DNA of 64,000 bases from Methylobacterium sp. Leaf465 (GCF_001424705.1 NZ_LMRA01000012.1:388886-452885); one strand, 5' to 3'; counted from the first letter of the stretch, positions 11,872 through 20,811 are shown. Made by a program: numbers and translations. The notes: generated from the sequence alone by a model not told the origin.

Positions 11872-12332
11872 CCGTCGACGATCTCTTGCCCGCGGACCGC
11901 GTCATCTGCGGTCTGCGAACGGCCGAGAAGACGGCGCTCCTCGACGACCTGGCGCGCCGGGCGGCGCTCGCCCTCGGGCGCGAGGCGGCGCCGATCCGCG
12001 CGGCCCTGGCGGCGCGCGAGAGCCTCGGCTCCACCGGGATCGGCGACGGCATCGCCCTGCCGCATGCGCGCCTCGACGGCCTGGACCGACCCTTCGGGCT
12101 CCTGGCCCGCCTGCGCGATCCCCTCGACTTCGAGGCCATTGATGGGTGTCCCGTGGACCTCGTCGCGCTCCTGCTCTTGCCGGCGGACCCCCGGGACGTC
12201 TCGGTGACTGCGCTGGCCTGCATCGCCCGGCGGCTGCGCGATCCGGACGTCGCGGTGGCCCTGCGCACCGCCCGTGACGTGCCGGGATTGCACGCTGCCC
12301 TGCGCCGGAATGGGCTCGGGGCCGGCGGTTGA
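11868..12332 (+). CDS. PTS EIIA(Ntr)-like protein fused to the kdp operon by overlap
   Basis: The 154-residue protein has the EIIA(fructose/Ntr) fold pattern: RESLGSTGIGDGIALPHARL, with the phosphorylatable histidine at residue 66, and a later DLVALLLLPAD strand typical of PtsN. In E. coli, unphosphorylated PtsN binds KdpD and raises kinase activity. Here a PtsN-like gene overlaps kdpE by 4 nt, so an operon-dedicated KdpD modulator is a reasonable inference. It is probably not the housekeeping ptsN, which in Proteobacteria usually sits near rpoN. The His is intact, so phosphorylation-dependent control is possible. Confidence 0.85.
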   Translation: MTVDDLLPADRVICGLRTAEKTALLDDLARRAALALGREAAPIRAALAARESLGSTGIGDGIALPHARLDGLDRPFGLLARLRDPLDFEAIDGCPVDLVALLLLPADPRDVSVTALACIARRLRDPDVAVALRTARDVPGLHAALRRNGLGAGG

Positions 12333-12359
12333 GAGCCGGTCCGAACGCCGTTCGCTCCC

Positions 12360-12590
12360 TCAGATCCGAAGTTCGACGCGCTCCGCCGCGATCCTGACGG
12401 CATCCGGTCGATGCGCCGTCGCCTCCACCGCGTAGTGCAGCGCGGCCTGGCAGGTGCGGAACAGGCCGCCGGCCCGGCCATGGACTTCGATGGCCACCCA
12501 GCACCCCCGCCCGTCTTGGCCGATGACGAAGCGTGGCGTGTCGGGGCCCGAGATCGGGCTGACGGGCGTGACCGGACGTGGACGGGACAT
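12360..12590 (-). CDS. Conserved small protein of unknown function
   Basis: A 76-residue protein read from the ATG at 12590. An in-frame ATG at 12683 would give 107 residues; neither has a clear ribosome-binding site. The core (RFVIGQDGRGCWVAIEVHG, then GGLFRTCQAALHYA) resembles a group of small Methylobacterium and rhizobial proteins with a two-strand hairpin and a helix, known to me only as hypothetical. It is convergent with the kdp operon, with 27 nt between the stops. No function is proposed. Confidence 0.55.
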   Translation of the reverse strand: MSRPRPVTPVSPISGPDTPRFVIGQDGRGCWVAIEVHGRAGGLFRTCQAALHYAVEATAHRPDAVRIAAERVELRI

Positions 12591-13157
12591 GGATGGCTCG
12601 TGGGTTCGCACGATCCCGGTGTCGGATCGCAGGAGGAATTTGCGTCGCGGCGCGTGAGGGTTCGAGCGGCAACGAGGCGTCATTTCATAAGGGTCGCATC
12701 AGGATCCCCTGGCCCCCTCGCAGCCGCGCCGGCCCCGGATGGCCGATGTGGATTGCGGGGCTGGCCGGCTCGCGCACGATGCGGCGACGCGACAGCACCT
12801 CGGATGTGCCGCTGGTCCCGAGACGACAGGACCCCTTCGCCTGAAGCGCCTCATGCTCCCGAACCGTCCTAAGGAAATCCGGTCTCTGAGTCGGGGGGCT
12901 CGCCATGCAACGATCGGCCTCGCTCGCCTGCGACGGGGGCAAGCCTGACCGGCCCGGTCTCGGGCGGCTTCTGTTGCCGTGGCTTTCTGCGGCGGAGGGG
13001 CCGATCCTCGGGATCTCCCGGGTCGACGCCGACTCCTGTTGGGCCGGGTCTACCTTCTCGACGACCGTCTGAGATTGCGCTGCTTGGCGCGCGGACCTTG
13101 ACCCCGGCGTACCGGCGCGGGAAGGCAGCCCACGGACCGGAATGAAGGAATGCCGCG
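12591..13157. other. Intergenic stretch, no supported gene
   Basis: About 570 bases. Frames on both strands are rich in Arg, Pro and Gly, and none has a convincing start or family resemblance. The last bases contain the ribosome-binding site of the next small gene (AAGGAA at 13145). Confidence 0.45.
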
Positions 13158-13358
13158 ATGGCCACGCCCCGCGACCTGAAGGTGCAGATGGCGGGCGAGA
13201 CCCGCGCCCGCGAACGGGCTCAGGCCCTGGCCGCGACCCAGGCGGCGCGCGCTCAGCGTGCCGAGACCGCGGCGCGCGCCACCGAGGCCGAGCGCGATGC
13301 GTGGAAGGCGCGGGCGCTGGCCGCGGAGGCGGAACTGGAGCGGCTGCAGCGAGGCTGA
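13158..13358 (+). CDS. Small Ala/Arg-rich coiled-coil protein
   Basis: A 66-residue, highly charged, alanine-rich helix (RARERAQALAATQAARAQRAET...) with heptad-like spacing, which predicts a single coiled coil. The ATG follows AAGGAA by 7 nt, a good ribosome-binding site. There are no membrane segments or catalytic motifs. It could be a structural or DNA-associated helper. Alanine-rich frames arise easily in GC-rich DNA, so the call is moderate. Confidence 0.5.
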   Translation: MATPRDLKVQMAGETRARERAQALAATQAARAQRAETAARATEAERDAWKARALAAEAELERLQRG

Positions 13359-13539
13359 GCGTGGCCACATCTCCGCGTCGATGCGGGTCAGCGGTTTGCG
13401 AACGTGGCGCTCCTCGATGCTAGCATGTCGCGGCGGCGGCACCCACAGATGTCGCAGGTTGCGCCGGAACATGAGCCGCGATGGAGATCTTCTCGTAACG
13501 ACGGCGAACGCCTTCGCTACCGATTAGGAGACGAGAAAC

Positions 13540-14049
13540 GTGGCTATCGAGACGCGCGAAATCTATGTCACGGCTCTGAAGAACACGCATGCACTCGAGA
13601 TGCAGGCGCTTCAGATCATGGAGCGGCAGGTCGAGCGCTTGCAGCGCTACCCCGAGATGGAGGCGGCCCTGCGCCGTCATATCGAGGAGACGCACGGTCA
13701 GCGGACCCGCCTGGAGGAAGCCCTGCACAGCCTTTCCGAAAGTCCCTCGAGCCTCAAGGAGGGTGTGCTCGGCTTCGTCGGAAACATGATGGCGCTCGGG
13801 CATATGCCCGCCCAGGACGAGATCCTGAAGAACGCTTTCGCGAACCATGCCTTCGAGAACTTCGAGATCGCGGCCTACGAGTCGCTCCTCGCCATTGCGG
13901 AGGCCGCCGGAGAGCAGACGGCGCTCACGGGATTCCAGCAATCCCTGCGGGAAGAAGAGGCGATGGCGCGCAAGGTTCGCGACCTCGTACGCCCGACCAC
14001 CCTGCGCTACATCGAACTGACCCTGGCCGGGGACAAGGCGGACCGCTGA
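13540..14049 (+). CDS. DUF892 (YciE/YciF-like) ferritin-like protein
   Basis: The 169-residue protein is a four-helix bundle of the DUF892 family: an N-terminal DALKNTHALEMQALQIME-like helix, Glu-rich metal-site candidates (HIEETHGQ, EIAAYESLLAIAE), and a closing helix. These ferritin-like stress proteins are induced by osmotic or oxidative stress, but no activity is established. It begins at a GTG preceded by TTAGGAGACG, a strong ribosome-binding site that decides the start. A strong hairpin follows the gene. Confidence 0.85.
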   Translation: MAIETREIYVTALKNTHALEMQALQIMERQVERLQRYPEMEAALRRHIEETHGQRTRLEEALHSLSESPSSLKEGVLGFVGNMMALGHMPAQDEILKNAFANHAFENFEIAAYESLLAIAEAAGEQTALTGFQQSLREEEAMARKVRDLVRPTTLRYIELTLAGDKADR

Positions 14050-14078
14050 TCTCGCAAATTACCCGGCCCAGTCGGTTG

Positions 14079-14110
14079 CCCTGCACGTTCGCTCGTCTGT
14101 GCGTGCAGGG
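14079..14110 (+). terminator. Hairpin downstream of the DUF892 gene
   Basis: A 9-bp perfect stem, CCCTGCACG with CGTGCAGGG, and a 14-nt loop, starting 29 nt after the stop. There is no T-run, so rho-independent termination is only probable. Confidence 0.5.
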
Positions 14111-14308
14111 TGCGTTCGCGTGACAGACGCCGCGTCTTCCTGACGACGAATCGCTCGCTCAAGGGCCTTTCGTGAGGCCTTGAGGAGCACGAGACGAGAT
14201 CCCCGCGATCAGCGGATCGTTATGCGGTAACCAGATACCTCATGCTCGAAAGGCTTGAAAGATTGCACCTTTCGGCGTTTCACTGGCGTGGAAGAGAGCC
14301 TGTCCGTC

Positions 14309-14337
14309 TTGACGAAACGCAGTTGGGGGCCTAATGC
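14309..14337 (+). promoter_or_regulatory. Possible promoter of rplM-rpsI
   Basis: TTGACG, a 17-nt spacer and TAATGC, about 70 nt before the rplM start and just before a leader hairpin. The -35 matches consensus at five of six positions; the -10 is weak. Confidence 0.3.
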
Positions 14338-14346
14338 AGCCGCCAA

Positions 14347-14373
14347 CGCCGTCGCGTCCCGCACGCGACGGCG
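14347..14373 (+). promoter_or_regulatory. Terminator-like hairpin in the rplM leader
   Basis: An 11-bp perfect GC-rich stem (CGCCGTCGCGT / ACGCGACGGCG) with a 5-nt loop, followed six bases later by TTTT, 37 nt before the rplM start codon. Its position between a putative promoter and an r-protein operon suggests attenuation or an L13 leader. No gene is present between 14050 and 14410. Confidence 0.5.
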
Positions 14374-14410
14374 CATCGTTTTGTCCAGACACCATACGGA
14401 ACGCCACGGG

Positions 14411-14872
14411 ATGAAGACCTTTTCTCTGAAGCCCGCCGACGTCGACAAGAAGTGGATCATCGTCGATGCAGAGGGCCTGGTCGTCGGCCGGCTCGCCTCC
14501 ATCGTCGCCATGCGCCTGCGCGGCAAACATAAGCCCGCGTACACGCCCCACGTCGATTGCGGCGACAACGTCATCGTCATCAACGCCGAGAAGGTGAAGT
14601 TCACCGGCCGCAAGCGCGAGCAGAAGGTGTACTACCACCACACCGGCTACCCGGGCGGCATCAAGGAGCGCACGGCCAAGTTCATCCTCGACGGTCGCTT
14701 CCCCGAGCGCGTCGTGGAGAAGGCCGTCGAGCGCATGCTCCCGCGCGGCCCGCTCTTCCGTCAGATCATGGGCAACCTCCGGGTCTACAAGGGCTCCGAG
14801 CATCCCCACACCGCCCAGCAGCCGCAGGCGCTCGACGTCGGCAGCCTCAACCGCAAGAACGTGAGCGCTTGA
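14411..14872 (+). CDS. rplM: 50S ribosomal protein L13
   Basis: The 153-residue protein matches bacterial L13 throughout: [21 protein letters not shown], then [41 protein letters not shown] and [18 protein letters not shown]13 is an early-assembly protein of the large subunit. The ATG at 14411 is the conserved start; the frame is open upstream but without homology. It is followed two bases later by rpsI, the universally conserved rplM-rpsI pair. Confidence 0.98.
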   Translation: MKTFSLKPADVDKKWIIVDAEGLVVGRLASIVAMRLRGKHKPAYTPHVDCGDNVIVINAEKVKFTGRKREQKVYYHHTGYPGGIKERTAKFILDGRFPERVVEKAVERMLPRGPLFRQIMGNLRVYKGSEHPHTAQQPQALDVGSLNRKNVSA

Positions 14873-14874
14873 TC

Positions 14875-15354
14875 ATGGCGACCCTTCAGTCCCTCTCCGA
14901 CCTGAACCGCGCGAACGTCGAGTCGCCGGAGAACGCCGCCCCGGTCCACGTTCAGAAGCTCGACGCCCAGGGCCGCGCCTACGCCACCGGCAAGCGCAAG
15001 GACGCAGTCGCCCGCGTCTGGATCAAGCCGGGCACCGGCAAGGTCGTCGTCAACGGCCGCGCCGTCGAGACCTACTTCGCCCGTCCGGTGCTGCGCATGA
15101 TCCTGCGCCAGCCCCTGCAGATCGCGAACCGCGTCGACCAGTACGACATCACCGTCTCGGTGCATGGCGGCGGTCTGTCGGGCCAGGCCGGCGCCGTGCG
15201 CCACGGCCTCTCGAAGGCGCTGACGTACTACGAGCCGGAGCTGCGTTCGCCGCTGAAGCGTGAGGGCTTCCTCACCCGCGACAGCCGCGTGGTCGAGCGC
15301 AAGAAGTACGGCCGCAAGAAGGCCCGCCGCAGCTTCCAGTTCTCGAAGCGCTAA
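14875..15354 (+). CDS. rpsI: 30S ribosomal protein S9
   Basis: The 159-residue protein shows the S9 signature: [49 protein letters not shown] and the basic tail [17 protein letters not shown], whose last residues contact P-site tRNA. The N-terminal extension of about 30 residues before the S9 core is usual in Alphaproteobacteria. It starts 2 nt after rplM and ends at a strong intrinsic terminator. Confidence 0.98.
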   Translation: MATLQSLSDLNRANVESPENAAPVHVQKLDAQGRAYATGKRKDAVARVWIKPGTGKVVVNGRAVETYFARPVLRMILRQPLQIANRVDQYDITVSVHGGGLSGQAGAVRHGLSKALTYYEPELRSPLKREGFLTRDSRVVERKKYGRKKARRSFQFSKR

Positions 15355-15380
15355 GCGCTTCCTTCGAGATATGTCTGGTC

Positions 15381-15410
15381 AGGGCGGCTTCGGCCGCCCT
15401 TTCCTTTTTG
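15381..15410 (+). terminator. Intrinsic terminator of rplM-rpsI
   Basis: An 8-bp perfect stem AGGGCGGC/GCCGCCCT closed by a TTCG tetraloop and followed by TTCCTTTTT. It begins 27 nt after the rpsI stop and is a textbook rho-independent terminator. Confidence 0.9.
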
Positions 15411-15432
15411 AGCCTCAGAAAGACAATTCCCC

Positions 15433-15684
15433 ATGGCCAAGCCCTTCCGACGCGTGACCGAGCCTGACGCCTCCGCAGTGACCCTCTGTCTCGCACAGGC
15501 GGACGGCGCGACGACGGGGGAAGTGAAGCTCGCCGACGGCCGCCTCTTCAGCACCACCGGCACGCTTCCGATCGCCCAAGCCTTCGGCATCGCCGTTCAT
15601 GTCGCGAACGAGAGCGATCGTGAGATCGTTGTGATCGACCCGCAGAACGTGTGGCAACCGTCCTGGGGAACGCTGGTCGCCTGA
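15433..15684 (+). CDS. Hypothetical protein, 83 residues
   Basis: A small soluble protein with no signal or membrane segment. It appears mainly beta-stranded (AVTLCLAQADGATTGEVKLADGRLF, then AFGIAVHVANESDREIVVID). It lies between the rpsI terminator and a convergent DUF5872-like gene. I do not recognise a family. Balanced composition, normal codon use and a reasonable start make it a likely gene. Confidence 0.6.
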   Translation: MAKPFRRVTEPDASAVTLCLAQADGATTGEVKLADGRLFSTTGTLPIAQAFGIAVHVANESDREIVVIDPQNVWQPSWGTLVA

Positions 15685-15688
15685 TGGA

Positions 15689-16192
15689 TCAGGCGTGAAG
15701 GGCGCGCTCGAGTTCGCTCTTCGACATCTTCGAGCGCCCCGGAATGTCCTTTTCCCGTGCCGCCTTCATGAGGTCCGCCTTGGTCTTACCGGATTGGGAT
15801 TTACGCGCTGCGGCGGTCTTCTTCGCGACGTCGGCGGGCTGCTTCGAGAACTGCTTCCCCTTGGCCGAATCGGCACGCTTCTTCTTCGACGACCGGTCGT
15901 ATTCGGACTTGGACACCGAATCGCGCGCCTTCTTGGGCAGGTACCGCTCCCCCGTCTCTCCGCTTTTCTTGCCGGACTTAGTGTCCCACTCTTCCTCGGT
16001 CCACTGCTTCAAGTGGTTGTCGTCCGACTTCTTACCCTTGTAGCCGCCGCCGGCATCCTTGTAGGCCTTGGTCGCAGCCTGCGCCTTGCGTGCCGACCAT
16101 TGTCCGGGTTTTCCGCCCTTGTCGGATGCCGTGACCTCGTTCTTCACCTTCTCCCAGAGCTTGGGATCACTCTTCTCCGCGCTGGCCGACAT
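15689..16192 (-). CDS. DUF5872-like basic protein with a C-terminal SAP/Rho-N-like segment
   Basis: The 167-residue, lysine-rich protein begins with PKLWEKVKNEVTASDKGGKPGQWSARKAQ, the pattern I associate with DUF5872. It continues through GGYKGKK, LKQWTEEEWDTKSG and GERYLPKKARDSVS. The tail (KADLMKAAREKDIPGRSKMSKSELERAL) looks like a SAP or Rho-N-like helix-turn-helix that often binds nucleic acid. Function is unknown; nucleic-acid or nucleoid association is an inference from charge and the tail. It is convergent with the preceding small gene, with stops 4 nt apart. Confidence 0.75.
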   Translation of the reverse strand: MSASAEKSDPKLWEKVKNEVTASDKGGKPGQWSARKAQAATKAYKDAGGGYKGKKSDDNHLKQWTEEEWDTKSGKKSGETGERYLPKKARDSVSKSEYDRSSKKKRADSAKGKQFSKQPADVAKKTAAARKSQSGKTKADLMKAAREKDIPGRSKMSKSELERALHA

Positions 16193-16412
16193 TCGCTGTT
16201 CCTCGATTGCTGGTTCCTTTGGCCCATAACAGGCCAGTCGACGGCGCCGTTCCAGGCAAGGGGAAACGATACACAGGCTTGATCGCCCGTCATCCGCCCT
16301 TCTTCGAGTGTCGCGAAGACATTGACTTGACGAAGCGTCCCGGCCACGTCGCGCATACGGGTCGATGCAGGATGCGTCTTCGACGACTCGACGAAAAGGA
16401 TATCAGGTGTCC

Positions 16413-17351
16413 ATGAGCGAGAACGGTGTCGGGCGGAAGCCCACGGTCTTCATCGACGGCGAGGCAGGGACCACCGGTCTCGGAATTCGCGAGCGCCTCG
16501 AGCGCGACGGCCGCATCGCCCTGAAGAGCATTCCGCACGAAAGCCGCAAGGACATCGCGGTGAAGCGCGACCTTCTGCAGGCGGTCGACCTCGTTGTGCT
16601 GTGCCTCCCCGATGCCGCCGCGAAGGAGACCGTTGCCCTGGCCGACACGTTGCCGGGCGGCGGGCCCCGCATTCTCGACGCCAGCACGGCCCATCGGGTC
16701 GATCCGGCCTGGGTCTATGGCTTCGCCGAACTCGACCCCCTCCAGGCGCAGGCGATCCGGGAAGCCCGCCGCGTGGCCAATCCCGGCTGCTACCCGACCG
16801 GCGCGATCGCTCTGCTCCGCCCCCTGGTGGAAGCCGGTCTGATCCCCGCGAATTACCCGATCAGCATCAACGCGGTCAGCGGCTACAGTGGTGGCGGCAA
16901 GGCGATGATCGAGACCTACGAGGCGGGACAGGGGGAGCCCTTCCTGCTGTACGGCCTGGGTCTCGGCCACAAGCATCTGCCCGAGACCCAGGCTTATTCC
17001 GGTTTGACGCGGCGGCCGATCTTCATCCCGTCGGTGGGGAACTTTCGGCAGGGCATGCTGGTGAGCGTGCCGCTGCACCTCGATACCCTGCCGGGCTCAC
17101 CGAATGTCACGGATCTGGAGACCGCCCTTCGTGCCTATTACGCGGGGCAGGATCTCGTCCGGGTGATCCCCGCCGACGAAGATGAGCGGATTGAGCCGGA
17201 AGCCCTGAACGACACCGACCGGCTCGAATTGCGGGTCTTCGGCAAAGACGCCTATGGACAAGCCGTCCTCGTTGCCCGCCTCGACAATCTCGGTAAGGGG
17301 GCATCGGGGGCAGCCGTACAGAACATCACCCTGATGCTTGGGCTCGACTGA
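16413..17351 (+). CDS. argC: N-acetyl-gamma-glutamyl-phosphate reductase, type 2
   Basis: The 312-residue enzyme catalyses NADPH-dependent reduction of N-acetyl-glutamyl phosphate, the third step of arginine biosynthesis. The N-terminal [14 protein letters not shown] binds nucleotide. The catalytic cysteine is Cys126 in [23 protein letters not shown] and GLGHKHLPE are family motifs. Length and motifs fit the shorter type 2 ArgC rather than the 340-residue type 1. The ATG at 16413 gives the expected N-terminus and has GGATATCAGG upstream. In many Alphaproteobacteria this gene follows rplM-rpsI, as here. Confidence 0.95.
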   Translation: MSENGVGRKPTVFIDGEAGTTGLGIRERLERDGRIALKSIPHESRKDIAVKRDLLQAVDLVVLCLPDAAAKETVALADTLPGGGPRILDASTAHRVDPAWVYGFAELDPLQAQAIREARRVANPGCYPTGAIALLRPLVEAGLIPANYPISINAVSGYSGGGKAMIETYEAGQGEPFLLYGLGLGHKHLPETQAYSGLTRRPIFIPSVGNFRQGMLVSVPLHLDTLPGSPNVTDLETALRAYYAGQDLVRVIPADEDERIEPEALNDTDRLELRVFGKDAYGQAVLVARLDNLGKGASGAAVQNITLMLGLD

Positions 17352-17359
17352 ACGCCTCG

Positions 17360-17393
17360 GAGCGCACCCCTGCCCCGTTCGCTGGGGGCGCTC
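17360..17393 (+). terminator. Candidate terminator after argC
   Basis: Stem GAGCGC/GCGCTC extended by CCCC/GGGG with one bulged A, beginning 9 nt after the argC stop. No T-tract follows. Confidence 0.5.
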
Positions 17394-18183
17394 TCTCGGG
17401 TAGGGATGGTACACGTCGAGAAGGTCGTACCCGACACGGGATGCGTGTGCCGCGTCGACACCGGATTCGCGTGCCGAACGCCGTAGCTGTGCTGCGCGGG
17501 CCCACGCTGTACCAAAGCCTCGATCGACAACACTTTACCCTGATCACAGACAGGTTCTCATCCACGCGAGATCGCTGCGGCGTTCGTGAAGAAGAACTAT
17601 GGGCAAACCAGAAAATGGCGACCCACCTTCCTCACCGACGATCTCTGGTCAGATGCCGGCACGGCCTTCCCCAAGCATTTCTGGCTGATGCTGTACGAAC
17701 TCTCCTCCATTCATTGCGAACACCGTAAAAGTGTTCTATCGAACGCAACGTTATGTCCGATGGTCGGTCCGAATCTTGTGGGAGACCGTCGGAACAGTAG
17801 TCGATGCTCTCGATGAGGCGCGGATTTCCGTCTGTCCGCGTATGGTGAAACCGCCGTTTGCGAACGCGTCAACAATGCCGAGCGTTCTTTGAGGGACGGA
17901 TTCGGTCAAAGCCCGATCCTGTTGCGCTGACGGAATGGTTTGTTCCAGCATCGTCTCTCGGATCATGCGTAGATTTCCGCTCCTGCTCGATCCGTGATGG
18001 TCTTGTTGGGCAACTGGAACGCGACTGCTGCAAAGTGTGCAGGCGATACGCGAAAAATTGATAAATGATCCACACGGACAGGATGAAAAATCGCCCATTC
18101 TGTGTCGTAACATCTTGCTTGCAAAAAGATCTGAGCCTACGCTTCAAGACAACATCGGCTCTTATGCAGATTGGCTACGAAAC
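17394..18183. other. Long, comparatively AT-rich region upstream of mucR
   Basis: Roughly 790 bases with visibly lower GC than the surroundings. A 76-codon open frame (17586-17816, GTG start) resembles nothing I know. A short inverted repeat GAACAC/GTGTTC lies at 17718-17736. Ros/MucR genes are commonly autoregulated through AT-rich upstream DNA, so most of this stretch may be regulatory; that is inference. Confidence 0.4.
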
Positions 18184-18717
18184 ATGACCGAAACAGACAA
18201 CGATGCAGCTCGACTCATCACCCTGGCCGCCGACATCGTCTCGGCCTACGTCAGCAATAATCATGTACAGAGCGCGGAGCTTCCTAAGCTGCTCAGTGAT
18301 GTGCATGAGGCGATCCGTGGCGTAACCGCCAGTGGCACGCCGGCAGCCGAGGCGGGTCCGCCGAAGGCGACTCCCCAGGAGATCCGCCGCTCGATCACGG
18401 CGGACTATCTGATCAGCTTCGAGGACGGAAAGCAGTACAAGACGCTGCGTCGCCACCTCACCCTGCGTGGCCTGACGCCCGAGCAGTATCGGGCCAAGTG
18501 GGGCCTCGCGCCCGACTATCCGATGACCTCGGCAAGTTACTCGGAGCAGCGTTCCGAGTTGGCCCGAGCCCTCGGCCTCGGTCAACAGCGCCGGAAGGGT
18601 ATAGCCAAGAGCGCGCCGGAGGAGACCGTGTCCGCTCCGCCGCCCGAGGAGGAGGCCGCCGAGGCTCCGCAAACCGAAAAGAAGCGTCGCGGCCCGCGCA
18701 AGAAAGTCGACGCCTGA
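18184..18717 (+). CDS. MucR/Ros family transcriptional regulator
   Basis: The 177-residue protein has the MucR core: ITADYLISFEDGKQYKTLRRHL, LTPEQYRAKWGLAPDYPMTSASYSEQRSELARALGLG. The family binds AT-rich promoters and represses exopolysaccharide, motility and cell-cycle genes in Alphaproteobacteria. The zinc-finger cysteines of Ros are absent here (Ser-Phe-Glu-Asp in place of Cys-x-x-Cys) and one of the two histidines is also missing, so it should be a zinc-free member. The C-terminal 40 residues are acidic and then basic (EEEAAEAPQTEKKRRGPRKK), an unusual low-complexity tail. Confidence 0.88.
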   Translation: MTETDNDAARLITLAADIVSAYVSNNHVQSAELPKLLSDVHEAIRGVTASGTPAAEAGPPKATPQEIRRSITADYLISFEDGKQYKTLRRHLTLRGLTPEQYRAKWGLAPDYPMTSASYSEQRSELARALGLGQQRRKGIAKSAPEETVSAPPPEEEAAEAPQTEKKRRGPRKKVDA

Positions 18718-18727
18718 GTTTGGATCA

Positions 18728-18762
18728 GGTCTGCACGCGCCAAGGTGCGTGCAGACCGTTTT
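18728..18762 (+). terminator. Intrinsic terminator of the mucR-like gene
   Basis: An 11-bp perfect stem GGTCTGCACGC/GCGTGCAGACC with an 8-nt loop, followed by GTTTT; it begins 11 nt after the stop. Confidence 0.85.
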
Positions 18763-19518
18763 CGACATGGTCTGCACCGGCGATGGGGCGCTGATCGGGT
18801 TTCCGGCCGGTCGGCGCCGCTCGTGTTGTTATCCGGTCCGGGTGCTTGCGTGACGTGCCGATGTCTGGAGCCAGCGCTCGCCTCGCAATGCGTCCCATCC
18901 AGAGTGCCGAAGCCGCACGTCTGCGGGCTTGCACCCTTTGCTCCACATCGGTCGAGCGCGTGCGCGTCAGCGAGACGCTTGTGTCGTGCGATCCTGTAAC
19001 CGCTGCGGCTCCGGTGCGGCGTTTGCCATGAGGCCCCCGCCCTGCACCGGTCAGCGCGTCCGTAGCCCTCCGATCGAGCCGCTGTAGAGCGCCCTCGCCG
19101 GCGCCTTCGAGCGTCGGCTCTCCCGAGGAGGAGCGAGGCGCAGTACGTGCCATGGGCTCGGCAGAAGCGCCGTGACTGCCCGGCTGGTGCCCTCGCGGAG
19201 GTCGGCGTGGCCGGTTGAACCTCGCAGGCCGCGGGTCATCGGGTGATCCCCCCAGCGGACCTCCAGATCCGGTGCTTGCGGGACGCCCTCGCCTCCCATT
19301 TCGCGTGGTGCGTGAGGGAGACGACTCGCCATTCCTGCGTCGTCCTATGATCCCGAACGCGCGCATGCCCGTCGCTCCCGCGAGCGGCGAGGTCCTCGAA
19401 GGTGCCCTGGAAACCGCATTCGGCGCGGCCTCCCGGCCCCCGTGGGCGTCAACGCGATCCGCCAAGGGCGCGGCTTGCCGTCGATCGTGCGCAGCCATCC
19501 CCCGAACCCGCTGGGCCC
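18763..19518. other. Intergenic stretch, no supported gene
   Basis: About 750 bases between the mucR terminator and the stop of the CBS-domain gene. Frames are short and Arg/Pro-rich. A second copy of GGTCTGCACC near 18769 echoes the terminator stem. Nothing else was recognised. Confidence 0.45.
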
Positions 19519-20811
19519 TCAGGACAGGGGCGTCGCCAAAACCTTGTCGATGCGGCGGCCGTCCATGTCGACGACCTCGAAGCGCCAGCCATGCGACTCG
19601 AAGTGGTCGCCGGTGCCCGGGATCCGGCCGAGGCGGAAGATCACGAAGCCGGCGAGCGTGGTGAAGTCGTCGGAATCCGGATGCTCGGCGAAGGCGAGGC
19701 GGTCGAAGGCCTGCGAGGCCGGCATCATGCCGTCGATGAGGAGCGAGCCGTCCTCGCGCTCGACCACGTTCGGCTCGTCGCCGACTTCGGGGATGTTTCC
19801 GGCGATCGCCTCCAGGAGATCGGTCTGCGTCACGATTCCTTCCAGGCTGCCGTATTCGTCGACCACCACCGCCATCCGCACGGGCTTGGCCTGGAAGGTC
19901 TCCAGCACGGCGAGGATCGACATGCTCTCGTGCACGACGATCGGGGGCTGGGTCACGGCCAGGACGTTGACGGGCTTGCCGTCGAGCAGCTGGTTGAGCA
20001 GGTCCTGCTTGCGCACGACGCCGACGATCTCGTCGACTTCGCTGCGGCTCACCACCAACTGGGCGTGGTCGCAGGCGCGCACGGAGGTCAGGATGGCCTC
20101 CGGCTCCTCGTCGGCATCGACCCATTCGACCTCGTGGCGCGGGGTCATGATATCGCGCACGCGGCGCTCGCCGATGGAGAAGATGCGCTGCACCGCCTCC
20201 TGCTGCGCCTCGCGGATCAGGCCGGCCTCCTGGCTCGCCTGGACCAGGAGGTTCAGTTCGGCGGTGGAGTGCAGCGCGCCCTCGCCGTGTCCCGCCTGCA
20301 GGCCGAACAGGCGGACGACGCCGTTGCCGAGGCCGTTCAGGAAGAGGATCGCCGGGCGGAAGACGAAGAGGAAGACGCCCAGGGGCCGCACCACCGCGAG
20401 GGCGGTGCGCTCGCTGCGCTGGAGCGCGAGGCTCTTCGGGGCGAGCTCGCCCAGCACGATGTGCATCGCCGTGATGATGACGAAGGAGATGACCACCGCG
20501 ATGGTGTGGGCGGCCGTGGTGCCCACGGGCTCCGGCAAAAAGCTCAATGCCGGCACGATGATATGCGCCAGCGCCGGTTCGCCGACCCAACCGAGGGCCA
20601 GGGAGGAGATCGTGATGCCGAGCTGGGTCGCGGCCAGGTAGGCGTCGAGCTGATCGGTGGCGCGCTGGAGCGATCGGGCGTTGGTCCGTCGCTCGGAAAC
20701 CAGTTCGGCGACCCGGCTCTTGCGGACGGAGACGAGGGCGAATTCGGCGGCCACGAAGAATCCGTTGGCGAGCACGAGGGCAAAGACGGCGAGGAGGCCC
20801 AGGCCGGTCAC
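19519..20811 (-). CDS. Hemolysin-family CNNM/CBS-domain transporter-like protein (CorC/HlyC type)
   Basis: The 430-residue protein has an N-terminal DUF21/CNNM membrane domain of about four helices (residues 5-150, ending HIVLGELAPKSLALQ). A pair of CBS domains follows at about residues 205-335 (RDIMTPRHEVEWVDADE, and VVVDEYGSLEGIVTQTDLLEAI). The C-terminal CorC_HlyC domain ends in the usual FEVVDMDGRRIDKVL. Homologues take part in Mg2+/Co2+ efflux; the hemolysin name is historical. It is a stand-alone minus-strand gene. Confidence 0.92.
   Translation of the reverse strand: MTGLGLLAVFALVLANGFFVAAEFALVSVRKSRVAELVSERRTNARSLQRATDQLDAYLAATQLGITISSLALGWVGEPALAHIIVPALSFLPEPVGTTAAHTIAVVISFVIITAMHIVLGELAPKSLALQRSERTALAVVRPLGVFLFVFRPAILFLNGLGNGVVRLFGLQAGHGEGALHSTAELNLLVQASQEAGLIREAQQEAVQRIFSIGERRVRDIMTPRHEVEWVDADEEPEAILTSVRACDHAQLVVSRSEVDEIVGVVRKQDLLNQLLDGKPVNVLAVTQPPIVVHESMSILAVLETFQAKPVRMAVVVDEYGSLEGIVTQTDLLEAIAGNIPEVGDEPNVVEREDGSLLIDGMMPASQAFDRLAFAEHPDSDDFTTLAGFVIFRLGRIPGTGDHFESHGWRFEVVDMDGRRIDKVLATPLS

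Noticed and set aside
17586..17816. 76-codon frame starting at GTG in the lower-GC region before mucR
   Set aside because: It has near-normal composition and I considered a transposase remnant, but there is no recognisable motif and no ribosome-binding site.
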